NCBI RefSeq assembly: GCF_014649495.1
Contig: NZ_BMTD01000013.1
Coordinates: forward strand, 182,873-246,872
Source: Streptomyces filipinensis
Lineage (GTDB): Bacteria > Actinomycetota > Actinomycetes > Streptomycetales > Streptomycetaceae
Length of the DNA stretch: 64,000 bases
Direction: 5' to 3'
How positions within the stretch are numbered: the stretch's first letter is position 1; each line of letters begins with the position of its first letter. Both the position numbers and the translations under genes were made by a program. The notes beneath the pieces were generated by a model. The model saw only the letters and a list, made by a program, of their open reading frames with translations, ran no database searches and was not told the DNA's origin. Below, one piece after another: positions 8,981 to 16,768 of this stretch.

Positions 8981-10414
8981 GTGACCGGCTACGCCGAACA
9001 GCTCACCGACCACATCCGTCAGGGCGTCATACCGCCGTACAACTACTCCTATCCGTCGCGCTCCACCTACCGGCCGCTCGACGGTTCCTGGACCGCCGAG
9101 GAGGCCTGGAAGCAGGACCTGAGCCTGTATCAGGTCCCCGAGCTCAACCTGTACCTGCACGTGCCGTTCTGTCGCTACAAGTGCGGCTTCTGCAACCTGT
9201 ACACCGTCATCAGCGAGGACGTGGACGTCTACACGGCGTACACGAACGCGCTGTGCACCCAGCTGCGCGACCACGCCGACATCATCCGAGCCCGTCGGCT
9301 GCGCACCGTCTACATCGGCGGCGGAACCCCGAGCCTGCTGTCCCTGCGGCACTTCGAGCAGCTGTTCGGCACGCTGGACGAGGTGTACCCCAACTGGCGC
9401 TCCACCGTGGAGGAAGTGGCGATCGAGGCCACCCCGGACTCGATCGTCAACGAGCCGGCCACCCTCGAAGGCCTGCTGCAACTCGGCCTGACCCGGGCCA
9501 ACATAGGGATCCAGTCCCTCGTGCCGAAGGAGATCCGCGAAGCCGGACGCGGCCAGGCGGGCGAGCACGTCATCCGCAAGGCCATCGAGATCGTGCACGA
9601 CAAGGGCCTGCCGGATCTGTCGACCGACCTCATCATGGGCTTCGCCGGCCAGACCGACGCCACCTGGCGGACCTCCGTCGACGAGCTCGCGAAGCTCAAC
9701 CCGGCCACGATCAGCACGTACTTCCTCACCGTGCGCCCGGATGCCTGGTTCTCCAAGACCGGCGCCTACCAGTACGCGCAGTCCCCGAACCTGTACGAGC
9801 GCTACGACTACGCCCGTCAGGTCTTCACCGACCACGGCTACGTCCAGGAGGGCTCCGTCCGCTACAAGAAGCTCGGCCGCGGCGGCTACAGGCAGAAGGT
9901 GCTCACCTTCCACGGTGTGCCGCTGCTCGGGCTCGGCGTCGGCGCCCGCTCCTACACCGGCGTCCTCGACTACATGGCGGGCTCCGTCAAACCGTCCATG
10001 TCCGAAGTCACCGACTACATCACCAAGGCCACCGCCCACACGCTGCGGCCCGTCACCGGCTTCGTCCTCGACGACGAGGAGATCATCCGCAAGCGGCTCG
10101 TCCTGGACACCTTCGACCTGGACCTCGCCGAGCTGGACCGCTTCGGCTACCAGGACAAGGCCCACCTGTTCGAGCCGATCCTGGACGCCGCCGAGGAGAC
10201 GGGACTGCTGCGCCGCCTCGGCCGCCGTGTCCAGCTCACCCCCGAGGGGTTCAAGTACCGCGACATCCTGTCCTGGATGTTCTTCTCCGACACGGTCGTC
10301 CAGCTGGACCGCGAGTACTACGAGCGCCTGCACGAGCAGAACAGGCGGGCGCGGAAGCACATGGGCACGCCGGTCGGCATCTCGGGCATCCGCACCGCGC
10401 GAGCGGCTTCGTGA
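8981..10414 (+). CDS. Radical SAM enzyme, HemN/HemW-like
   Basis: A 477-residue enzyme starting at GTG 8981, with GAGAGGG 10 bases upstream. The radical SAM cluster motif is CRYKCGFC (CxxxCxxC) in LHVPFCRYKCGFCNLYT at about 60-76, followed by the SAM-binding YIGGGTPSLLS at about 108. The C-terminal part (about 360-450) has the winged-helix layout of the HemN C-terminal domain, with LTPEGFKYRDILSWMFF. HemW/HemN usually has a fourth Cys two residues after the third; here it is Leu (C-N-L). Relatives in secondary metabolism perform methyl transfer or cyclopropanation rather than coproporphyrinogen decarboxylation. Its stop overlaps the start of the DUF1152 gene (GTGA), so both are translated together. 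The reaction here is unknown. Confidence 0.88.
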   Translation: MTGYAEQLTDHIRQGVIPPYNYSYPSRSTYRPLDGSWTAEEAWKQDLSLYQVPELNLYLHVPFCRYKCGFCNLYTVISEDVDVYTAYTNALCTQLRDHADIIRARRLRTVYIGGGTPSLLSLRHFEQLFGTLDEVYPNWRSTVEEVAIEATPDSIVNEPATLEGLLQLGLTRANIGIQSLVPKEIREAGRGQAGEHVIRKAIEIVHDKGLPDLSTDLIMGFAGQTDATWRTSVDELAKLNPATISTYFLTVRPDAWFSKTGAYQYAQSPNLYERYDYARQVFTDHGYVQEGSVRYKKLGRGGYRQKVLTFHGVPLLGLGVGARSYTGVLDYMAGSVKPSMSEVTDYITKATAHTLRPVTGFVLDDEEIIRKRLVLDTFDLDLAELDRFGYQDKAHLFEPILDAAEETGLLRRLGRRVQLTPEGFKYRDILSWMFFSDTVVQLDREYYERLHEQNRRARKHMGTPVGISGIRTARAAS

Positions 10415-11505
10415 CCGAGCTGTTCATCGCGGCGGGAGGCGGCGGTGACCCGATCGGTGCCGCCCTCGTCCACGCGAGCCTGGGCGGCGGGCCCGATGCC
10501 GTCGTCCTCACCTACGGCTGGGAGCGCCTCACCGTGGATCCGCTCCCCGGTCCTGTCGCTCCGCACGACTTCACCGGCCTCGACCACCACACCCTGCCGG
10601 TGCCACTCGTCACCGCCGCATCGCACCCGGTCGCTCCGCGCGGCTCCACCCTGCCGCGGCTGGCCGGCGACCTGCCGACGAGGCTCGCGCTCCTCGACCC
10701 CCTCAAGGGCGTCGAAGCACTCGCCGACCAGATCGGGCGGACCGCCCGGGCACTCGGCGTCGACCACATCGACGTCGTGGACATGGGCGGCGACATCCTC
10801 GCCCACGGCGACGAACCCACCCTCGCCAGCCCCCTGCCCGACGCGCTCGTGCTCGCGGCCTGCCAGGTGGCGGGCGTCCGCACCACCGTGCACATCGCCG
10901 GCCCCGGCCTCGACGGCGAGGTCCCCGAAGCGACCCTTCTGACCCGCGTCACCGGTGACGGCACAGCCCTCGACCCCACCATCCCCGACTGGGCGGCGAA
11001 CGTCTTCCGCTGGCATCCGTCCGAGGCCAGCACCCTGCTCGCCGCGGCCGCCGCCGGGCTGCGCGGCCCCTGCCTCACGAGGGAAGGCGCGGGCCCGGTC
11101 CCGCTCACCGGCCGCAGCGGCCGCGTCTGGGGCCTGCCACTCGCACGGGCCCTGGACCACAACCGCCTCGCCCAGGGCCTGCTGGACACCCGCCCCGACA
11201 CGCTGGCGGGCGCGGAGGACGTCAGCCTGAAGCTGTATGGATTCAACGAGGTCGAACGCGAGCGCCGGCGGGCCGCCCGACGGCACACCGCGCACGACCT
11301 CACCGACGACAGCGCCTTCCTGAGCGAGCTGGACGCCTGGCTCCACGTCCAGCGGGCCGGCCACCCCGGCGCCCGGTACGTGAGCCTGCGCTGCGCCGTC
11401 GAGTCACTCGGTTACGACTGGCGGCTGAGCGAACAGGTCCGCGACCTGCTGGCAGGGCACCGTCCCGGTCTGGACGCCTTCCCGCTGCTGTCGCTGACGC
11501 ACTGA
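10411..11505 (+). CDS. DUF1152 domain protein
   Basis: A 364-residue protein starting at GTG 10411 inside the stop of the radical SAM gene. The N-terminus FIAAGGGGDPIGAALV is a glycine-rich nucleotide-binding-like loop. The core IDVVDMGGDILAHG followed by SPLPDALVLAACQVAG is the pattern I associate with DUF1152, a family without established function found in archaea and bacteria. There is no signal peptide or membrane helix. The C-terminal 100 residues (from about 265) are charged and helical. Coupled translation with a radical SAM enzyme in a ligase locus suggests a role in the same pathway, perhaps as a catalyst or as a partner of the radical SAM enzyme; that is inference. Confidence 0.75.
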   Translation: MTELFIAAGGGGDPIGAALVHASLGGGPDAVVLTYGWERLTVDPLPGPVAPHDFTGLDHHTLPVPLVTAASHPVAPRGSTLPRLAGDLPTRLALLDPLKGVEALADQIGRTARALGVDHIDVVDMGGDILAHGDEPTLASPLPDALVLAACQVAGVRTTVHIAGPGLDGEVPEATLLTRVTGDGTALDPTIPDWAANVFRWHPSEASTLLAAAAAGLRGPCLTREGAGPVPLTGRSGRVWGLPLARALDHNRLAQGLLDTRPDTLAGAEDVSLKLYGFNEVERERRRAARRHTAHDLTDDSAFLSELDAWLHVQRAGHPGARYVSLRCAVESLGYDWRLSEQVRDLLAGHRPGLDAFPLLSLTH

Positions 11506-11518
11506 CCGAACCGGGCAG

Positions 11519-11552
11519 GTGGGGCGGCCCCTGACAACGGCGCCGCCCCCAC
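11519..11552 (+). terminator. Hairpin after the DUF1152 gene
   Basis: GTGGGGCGGC (11519-11528) pairs with GCCGCCCCCAC (11542-11552), with one extra C, 14 bases after the stop. There is no T-tract, which is common for Streptomyces terminators. Confidence 0.45.
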
Positions 11553-11964
11553 GCGTCCGCCGCCCCGGCCGGCCGTGCCCCGGCCGGGGCCGGGCCCGAT
11601 CGTCGCTGACCGTCGCGCCGCCGCTGGCCGCCGCAGAAGACGGTCGCCCCCCGACCACCAGGGTCGGCCCGATGGTCGTGGCAGCCGTGATCTCACCGGT
11701 GTTCCGGCCCCCGGCCCCGTACGGCCCCCACGGAACCAGCGGCCCCAGCGGGTCCTCGCGTCCCACGATCCGGTCGCCCTGCTCGGCCTGGCCGAAGCAG
11801 TTCTGCATGGTGCGAAACCGCCCCGCCACCAGCGTGGCCGTCCCGACGAGGGCACGGCCGCGTGCCGGCCGCATCAGCCCGGCGAGGTGCGGCCACGGCC
11901 CGTTCCGACCTGCGGTGACGCCACCCGCTCGATAGGATCGGTGCATTCCGACCGGGAATCGACC
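11553..11964. other. Gene-free stretch with possible coding remnant
   Basis: About 410 bases without a convincing gene. On the minus strand a frame through 11874-11600 has strong G/C at third positions and protein-like composition (for example MQNCFGQAEQGDRIVGRED from ATG 11808), but it has no stop and runs on into the antisense of the DUF1152 gene. It may be the 5' part of a lost gene. The promoter of the M23 peptidase gene must lie at the right-hand end. Confidence 0.3.
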
Positions 11965-13215
11965 ATGCGCAGGACCCAGAGGACAGCCCGTCTGTGTGCC
12001 GCCGCCGCGACCGCTCTGCTGAGCGCCGGAGCCGGCACCACCCCGGCTGCCGCGGCCCCGCTCCTGCCCGGCTCGCCGTCCCCCGCGAAGAATGCCGCCA
12101 GCGAGGCGATCACACCCGTCGTCGTGTCCCCGACGACGGTCCCCGTTCCCGTCCGGGGCACCGACGGCAGGACGCACCTTGCGTACGAGCTCACTCTCGT
12201 CAACGAGAGCACACTGCCGGCCACGCTGAGGGGGGTGAGCGTGCGGGACGCCCACGGCGACCGCACCCTGCTGAAGCTGACCGGGGGTTCGCTCAAGGCG
12301 CACTTCCGGCCGTCGGGCTCCGCTCCCGGCGCCGCACCGAGCGACCAGCTGGCACCCGGGCGGCAGGGCCACGTCTGGATCGACGCGATCGTCCCGGCCG
12401 GCACGTCCTTCCCGCTGAACCTCCGGCACCTGGTCTCGGTGACCTATCCGAAGCCCGTCAGCGTCGTCCCCAAGAGCCTGACGGAGCCGGTCGCGGCCAT
12501 GACGGTCCCCGACCGGCGTCCGGTGGTACTGCGCTCGCCGCTCGCCGGCTCGGGCTGGCTCGACGGCAACGGCTGCTGCGCCCAGGTGACCGCGCACCGG
12601 GCCGCCGGGGCACCCCTGAACGGAACCGACCACTTCCCCGAGCGTTTCGCCATCGACTTCGTACGGCTGGACTCCGCCGACCGGCTCTACACGGGCGCGG
12701 TGGACAAGGTGACCAGCTATGCGTACTACGGCGTCCCGGTCAGGGCGGCCGCCGCCGGCGAGATCGTCTCGGTCGTCGACGGCCTGCCCGACTCGACGCC
12801 GGGCAGGAGTCCGGCGCGCCTTCCGCTGAAGGACTACGCCGGCAACCACGTCGTCGAGAAGCTGCCCGGCGGAAAGTACGTCCTCTACGCCCATCTGAAG
12901 CCGGGTTCGACCAAGGGCAGGGTTCACCCGGGTCAGCGGGTCCCGGCCGGTGCGCAGCTCGGGCAGCTGGGGGACTCGGGCAACAGCGACGCCCCCCACC
13001 TGCACTTCCAGGTGATGAACGGACCGGATCCGCTCGCCTCGAACGGGCTGCCGTTCGTCTTCTCCTCCATGACGCTCCAGGGCACCCTCGACAGCTCCGT
13101 GGACGACCTGTTCGGCGGGAAACCGGCCAGGATCAGCCCGGCGGCGGACAACCGGGCCGACGCGGACCAGGAGATGCCGCTCTACCTCGACCAAGTCGGC
13201 TTCCCCGGCGCGTAG
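11965..13215 (+). CDS. Secreted M23-family metallopeptidase
   Basis: A 416-residue exported protein from ATG 11965. The N-terminus MRRTQRTARLCAAAATALLS followed by an Ala-rich run is a signal peptide with cleavage near APAAA at about 30. Residues 40-180 form a beta-rich domain of unknown type. From about 220 the M23 (LytM) fold begins: HFPERFAIDF supplies the first His and Asp, and APHLHFQV the HxH zinc ligand at about 348. Between them are GEIVSVVDG and YVLYAHLKPGS, typical of the fold. Such enzymes cut peptidoglycan cross-bridges or act as scaffolds. All metal ligands seem present, so it is probably active outside the membrane. It is monocistronic. Confidence 0.85.
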   Translation: MRRTQRTARLCAAAATALLSAGAGTTPAAAAPLLPGSPSPAKNAASEAITPVVVSPTTVPVPVRGTDGRTHLAYELTLVNESTLPATLRGVSVRDAHGDRTLLKLTGGSLKAHFRPSGSAPGAAPSDQLAPGRQGHVWIDAIVPAGTSFPLNLRHLVSVTYPKPVSVVPKSLTEPVAAMTVPDRRPVVLRSPLAGSGWLDGNGCCAQVTAHRAAGAPLNGTDHFPERFAIDFVRLDSADRLYTGAVDKVTSYAYYGVPVRAAAAGEIVSVVDGLPDSTPGRSPARLPLKDYAGNHVVEKLPGGKYVLYAHLKPGSTKGRVHPGQRVPAGAQLGQLGDSGNSDAPHLHFQVMNGPDPLASNGLPFVFSSMTLQGTLDSSVDDLFGGKPARISPAADNRADADQEMPLYLDQVGFPGA

Positions 13216-13284
13216 TCGTGGCGACGGCCTCTTCGGGCGGCCGCGTTGCCGTTCCGTGCGCTCGTGCGGGACAGCCCGTCACGG

Positions 13285-13371
13285 TCAGAGGCTGCGGGCG
13301 GTGATGTCGCCGTGGGAGGTGGCGCGGATGTCGAGTTCGGCGGGGCCGTCGCTCTTGAGGGCGTTGCGATG
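13285..13371 (-). pseudogene. C-terminal remnant of a DUF4097-type beta-strand-repeat protein
   Basis: The minus strand from 13371 to the TGA at 13285 reads RNALKSDGPAELDIRATS followed by HGDITARSL. This is very like the end of Streptomyces DUF4097 proteins, which finish with a glycine/aspartate turn and DITARSL. No start or the preceding repeats exist upstream: the frame continues without resemblance and runs into the saccharopine-dehydrogenase-like gene. It is therefore a fragment of about 28 codons, left after loss of the gene body. Recognition is from memory of the family ending. Confidence 0.5.
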
Positions 13372-13402
13372 TGGTGAGACTGAACGCTACGACGGCCCCG
13401 GC

Positions 13403-14626
13403 TCAGCACTCCTCGCGCAGACCCCAGGGAGAGCCGTATTCGGTGAGCAGGTCCAGGAAGGGACGGGGCGGCAGGGCCTCCGGCCCGAGAACACCCCTGC
13501 CGGACCAGACGCCGGAAGACAGGAGTTCCAGCGCGACGACGGGGTTGACCGCTGTCTGCCAGACGACGGCCTGCGAGCCGTACTCGCGCATCGACCACTG
13601 GTTGTCGACCACGTGGTACAGGTACACCTCGCGCGGCGCCCCGTTCCTGGTGCCCTTGACCCACGTACCGGCACAGGTCTTGCCCGTCATGCGGTCCCCC
13701 AGGGTGGCCGGGTCGGGCAGGCAGGCGGCGACGACGTCCCGCGGGGAGACCTCCACGGGTCCGTCGCTGCCGGGCACGGTCGTCTTGGCCGTCGAGTCCA
13801 GCCCCATGGCGTGCAGGGTCCTCAGCTTGGCGATGAAGTCGTCGCCGAGCCCGTACTTGAACGTGACACGACGAGCATCCACCCAGCGCGGGATGAGCAG
13901 CACCTCCTCGTGTTCGACGTTGACGCACTCGACGGGGCCGATGCCCTCCGGGAAGTCGAAGACCTCGGGCTCGCTGAACGGCGCGGTGGTGAACCAGCCG
14001 CGCTCCGCCTCGTACACGACCGGCGGGTTGAGGCACTCCTCGATGGTCGTCCAGATGCTGAAGGAGGGCGCGAAGTCATAGCCCTCGACCGTCAGGTTGG
14101 CACCGTCGCGGATGCCGATCTCCTCGATGTCGTCGAAGAGTTCGTCGGCCGCGTACCGGGCGAAGACGTCGGACAGGCCGGGCTCGACACCCATGCCGAC
14201 CAGCGCCAGCCGTCCAGCGTCCGCCCAGCGCCGGGCCAGGGCGAACTGCTCGTCCCCGAGCTTGACACCACATTCCTCGTACGGGCGCGAGGCGTGCGGC
14301 GCGGACAGTGACATCGCCATGTCGATGTAGTCCACACCGGCCTCCAGGGACGCCTGGAAGAGCGGCATCACAAACCTCGGGTCGGTGGCGTTGAGCAGCA
14401 CGTCGCACCGCTCCTCGATGAGGATCCGGCGGACCGCTTCCTGGTCCGAGGCATCCAGCTGCCGCGCGCCGAACCGGCCCTCGTGCTCCTTGAGCGCCGC
14501 GACCGCGGCTTCGGCGCGGTCGAGGTGGTAGTCGGCCACGACCATGCGGTCGAGGAAGTCACGACGAGCCGCGATTCGGGTGACGGCCGTGCCGACACCG
14601 CCCGCGCCCACCAGAAGTACCCGCAT
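13403..14626 (-). CDS. Saccharopine dehydrogenase family protein
   Basis: A 407-residue oxidoreductase; ATG 14626 is chosen because AAGG lies 8 bases upstream, though GTG 14635 with GGAGG is also possible. The start MRVLLVGAGGVGTAVTRIA holds the Rossmann GxGGxG motif for NAD(P). DVLLNATDPRFVMPLF and a GVDYIDMA stretch follow, as in saccharopine and carboxynorspermidine dehydrogenases. The middle contains MGVEPGLSDVFARYA and the C-terminal half the substrate domain. The length (about 400) fits the LYS9-like/NspC group acting on imine intermediates from amino acids. The gene is divergent from a TetR gene, which probably controls it. The exact substrate is not evident. Confidence 0.85.
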   Translation of the reverse strand: MRVLLVGAGGVGTAVTRIAARRDFLDRMVVADYHLDRAEAAVAALKEHEGRFGARQLDASDQEAVRRILIEERCDVLLNATDPRFVMPLFQASLEAGVDYIDMAMSLSAPHASRPYEECGVKLGDEQFALARRWADAGRLALVGMGVEPGLSDVFARYAADELFDDIEEIGIRDGANLTVEGYDFAPSFSIWTTIEECLNPPVVYEAERGWFTTAPFSEPEVFDFPEGIGPVECVNVEHEEVLLIPRWVDARRVTFKYGLGDDFIAKLRTLHAMGLDSTAKTTVPGSDGPVEVSPRDVVAACLPDPATLGDRMTGKTCAGTWVKGTRNGAPREVYLYHVVDNQWSMREYGSQAVVWQTAVNPVVALELLSSGVWSGRGVLGPEALPPRPFLDLLTEYGSPWGLREEC

Positions 14627-14768
14627 GTCACACACCTTCCCTCCGGGAGGCGGACGCCTCCGGCAGGGCTCGATGCAACGGGATGCCGAGGTGTAAGGTC
14701 AACCCTGTTGGCATAAGGCTCGGCGCCGGGAGAACGGCTGACGGCCGGCGACGGAAGAGGCGACACAC

Positions 14769-15476
14769 ATGGCGAAGCAGGTCGTGCCGGAGGGGGCACG
14801 TCAGCGCCGGCGGCCCACGCGCGCCGGTACGGTGCTGAGCGAGGAGATGATCGTCCACACCGCCCTGCGTGTCCTGCGCGAGCACGGCAGCGCCGGGCTG
14901 ACGGCGCGCCGCCTGGGCGCCGCGCTGGGCGCCGACCCCAGCACCCTTTACCGCTACTTCGCCGGGATGGACGAGCTGACCCGGGCCATCGGCGACGAGC
15001 TGATGGGGCGGGCTCTGGCCGGCTGGACGGCGTCCGGGGAGTGGCGCGCCGATCTCCGCGCGCTCGGCCGGGCCATCCATGCCGCCTACCTTGCTCACCC
15101 GCAGGCGGCCGTGCTCACGGCCAGCCGGGTCACGGGCCGGCCTCGTGAGATCGCGGTGGACGAGACGATTCTCGGCATTCTGCGGGGTGCCGGGCTGCCC
15201 GACCCGGTGGCCGTACGCGTGTACCACGCGTTCATCGACCAGAGTCTCGCCTTCGCCGCGCTCGATGCGGGATCCCTCGCGCTGGCGGACGAGACCCGGG
15301 CCGTGGACGAGGAGATGTGGCGCTCCACCTACGCCCACCTGCCGGCCGATTCACATCCCAACATCGCCGCCACGGCACAGCTCCTCGCCCGGCGCATGCC
15401 GCACAGTGCCTACCCGGCCGCCCTGGAGATGCTGCTGGAACACACCGCCGCGCAACTGGCCCGGGCCGGGGAGTGA
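14769..15476 (+). CDS. TetR-family transcriptional regulator
   Basis: A 235-residue repressor-type protein from ATG 14769. Residues 1-20 are basic. The N-terminal helix-turn-helix has LTARRLGAALGADPSTLYRYFAG at about 44-66, the canonical TetR recognition helix pattern with YRYF. The rest is helical with a TetR C-terminal domain that would bind a ligand and dimerise. It lies divergent to the saccharopine-dehydrogenase-like gene with 142 bases between. In that gap a weak dyad CAACCCTGTTG at about 14700-14710 could be its operator. Autoregulation plus control of the neighbour is the usual arrangement for such pairs (inference). Confidence 0.88.
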   Translation: MAKQVVPEGARQRRRPTRAGTVLSEEMIVHTALRVLREHGSAGLTARRLGAALGADPSTLYRYFAGMDELTRAIGDELMGRALAGWTASGEWRADLRALGRAIHAAYLAHPQAAVLTASRVTGRPREIAVDETILGILRGAGLPDPVAVRVYHAFIDQSLAFAALDAGSLALADETRAVDEEMWRSTYAHLPADSHPNIAATAQLLARRMPHSAYPAALEMLLEHTAAQLARAGE

Positions 15477-15477
15477 C

Positions 15478-15494
15478 GCTCCCGCCTCGGGAGC
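15478..15494 (+). terminator. Hairpin after the TetR gene
   Basis: GCTCCCG and CGGGAGC form a perfect 7-bp stem with a CCT loop, 2 bases after the TetR stop. It separates the TetR gene from the VWA gene. Confidence 0.5.
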
Positions 15495-15559
15495 CGAGAT
15501 CGATTGTCAGTGGTGCGTGAGACGGTAGGAGCATCAAGTCGGGATGAGGGGGAGCTGTC

Positions 15560-16600
15560 ATGTCCAAAAGCCAGAACTACATCAACCACGTCGCCCTTGT
15601 GCTGGATGCCAGTTCGTCCATGTCGCATCTGAGTCGCAAGGTCGTCGAAGTCGCCGACCAGCAGATTTCCTATCTGGCCCGCCGATCGAGGGAGCTGGAC
15701 CAGGAAACCCGCGTCACGCTGTACGTCTTCGCGGACACGGTGGAGTGCGTCATCTACGACAAGGACGTGCTGCGGATGCCGTCGCTGAAGCAGCTGTACC
15801 AGGTCGGTGGAATGACGGCCCTGCTGGCGGCCGCGCTGAAGTCACAGCGGGAGCTGGCGCAGACCGCTCAACTGTACGGCGACCACAGCTTTCTGACGTT
15901 CGTACTCACCGACGGGCAGGAGAACGCGAGTCATCGCTGCCCGGATTCCCCTGCCAGGAATCCGCGTGAACTGGTCGAGGCTGTGACCGAGATGTTCGAG
16001 ACACAGGGGGACAACTGGACGCTGGCGGTCCTCGTGCCGGACCAGATGGGCAAGCGCGAGGCCATGCAGTGCGGTTTCCCGAAGGACAACATCGCCATCT
16101 GGGACGCGACGAGCACCCAGGGTCTGGAGGAGGCCGGGCAGGTCATCCAGCAGGCGACCGAGAAGTTCATGGTGGGCCGCACCAAGGGCATCCGGGGCTC
16201 GCGGGCGGTGTTCTCCATGGGTGCCGAGGCGGTCAACAAGGACACCATCAAGGCGGCCGGCCTCACCCCGGTGAACCCGTCGCAGTACCAGCTGATCCCG
16301 GTGACCCGTGACGCGGCGATCCGGGAGTGGGTCGTCGAATCCGGGCACACCTACCGCACCGGCGGCGCGTTCTACCAGCTGAGCAAGTCGGAGAAGATCC
16401 AGGCCCGGAAGCAGATCGCGGTGCTGGAGAAGAAGACGGACCGGGTGTACACGGGGCCCGAGGCCCGAGCCCTGCTCGGCCTGCCGGACGTCGAAGTCCG
16501 CGTCAAGCCGGACCACAACGACGGCTTCACGATCTTCGTGCAGAGCACCAGCGTGAACCGGAAGCTCGTCCCGAACACGCGGATCCTGCTGATGCTCTGA
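15560..16600 (+). CDS. VWA domain protein (MIDAS DASSSM)
   Basis: A 346-residue soluble protein from ATG 15560, with GGGGGAG upstream. Residues 10-200 form a von Willebrand A domain: VALVLDASSSMSHL carries the MIDAS DxSxS, MTALLAALKS gives the conserved Thr, and FVLTDGQENAS the last metal Asp. Such domains bind a divalent metal and partner proteins. From about 240 a second region, rich in Lys and Asn, reads KSEKIQARKQIAVLEKKTD and ends in VQSTSVNRKLVPNTRILLM; I do not recognise it. No signal peptide or helix is seen, so it is intracellular. It stands alone between two terminator-like hairpins, and no MoxR ATPase is next to it. Confidence 0.8.
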   Translation: MSKSQNYINHVALVLDASSSMSHLSRKVVEVADQQISYLARRSRELDQETRVTLYVFADTVECVIYDKDVLRMPSLKQLYQVGGMTALLAAALKSQRELAQTAQLYGDHSFLTFVLTDGQENASHRCPDSPARNPRELVEAVTEMFETQGDNWTLAVLVPDQMGKREAMQCGFPKDNIAIWDATSTQGLEEAGQVIQQATEKFMVGRTKGIRGSRAVFSMGAEAVNKDTIKAAGLTPVNPSQYQLIPVTRDAAIREWVVESGHTYRTGGAFYQLSKSEKIQARKQIAVLEKKTDRVYTGPEARALLGLPDVEVRVKPDHNDGFTIFVQSTSVNRKLVPNTRILLML

Positions 16601-16620
16601 CACCTCGGAAACTCCGGCGG

Positions 16621-16646
16621 GTCCCGGAAGCCGTCGCGTCCGGGAC
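16621..16646 (+). terminator. Hairpin after the VWA gene
   Basis: GTCCCGGA (16621-16628) and TCCGGGAC (16639-16646) form a perfect 8-bp stem with a 10-base loop, 20 bases after the stop. A flanking CTCCGG/CCGGAG pair can extend it. Confidence 0.5.
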
Positions 16647-16696
16647 TCCGATCGGCAACCGGAGCCGAGGACACGTTCCATGCGGTTTGGTCAATA

Positions 16697-16725
16697 TTTA
16701 CTTTCCCGGAATCCCTCTGCATAGT
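16697..16725 (+). promoter_or_regulatory. Probable vegetative promoter of the HelR-like gene
   Basis: TTTACT (16697-16702) and CATAGT (16720-16725) are 17 bases apart, inside one of the few A+T-rich patches of the window. Each matches the -35 TTGACA and -10 TATAAT consensus at four of six positions. Transcription would begin near 16732, after the GTG at 16724, which supports the TTG start at 16769. Confidence 0.4.
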
Positions 16726-16768
16726 GGCGCCTCGAAATACTGGCGGGTTGAGCCGAGAGGGCCCTTTC

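Noticed and set aside
7454..10360. A 968-residue minus-strand frame through ATP-grasp 2 and across the radical SAM gene
   Set aside because: Only the 410 residues from 8686 match a family; the rest is antisense of the radical SAM gene with unnatural composition.
14769..15476. The TetR gene as regulator of the radical-SAM locus
   Set aside because: It is 3 kb away and divergent with its own partner gene; no shared operator seen.
15560..16600. Prophage or tellurite-resistance island around the VWA protein
   Set aside because: No phage genes, integrase, TerD or attachment-like repeats nearby.
16601..16768. A rifamycin-associated element upstream of the HelR-like gene
   Set aside because: I looked for the palindromic GGGGCTTGC-type element and found none.
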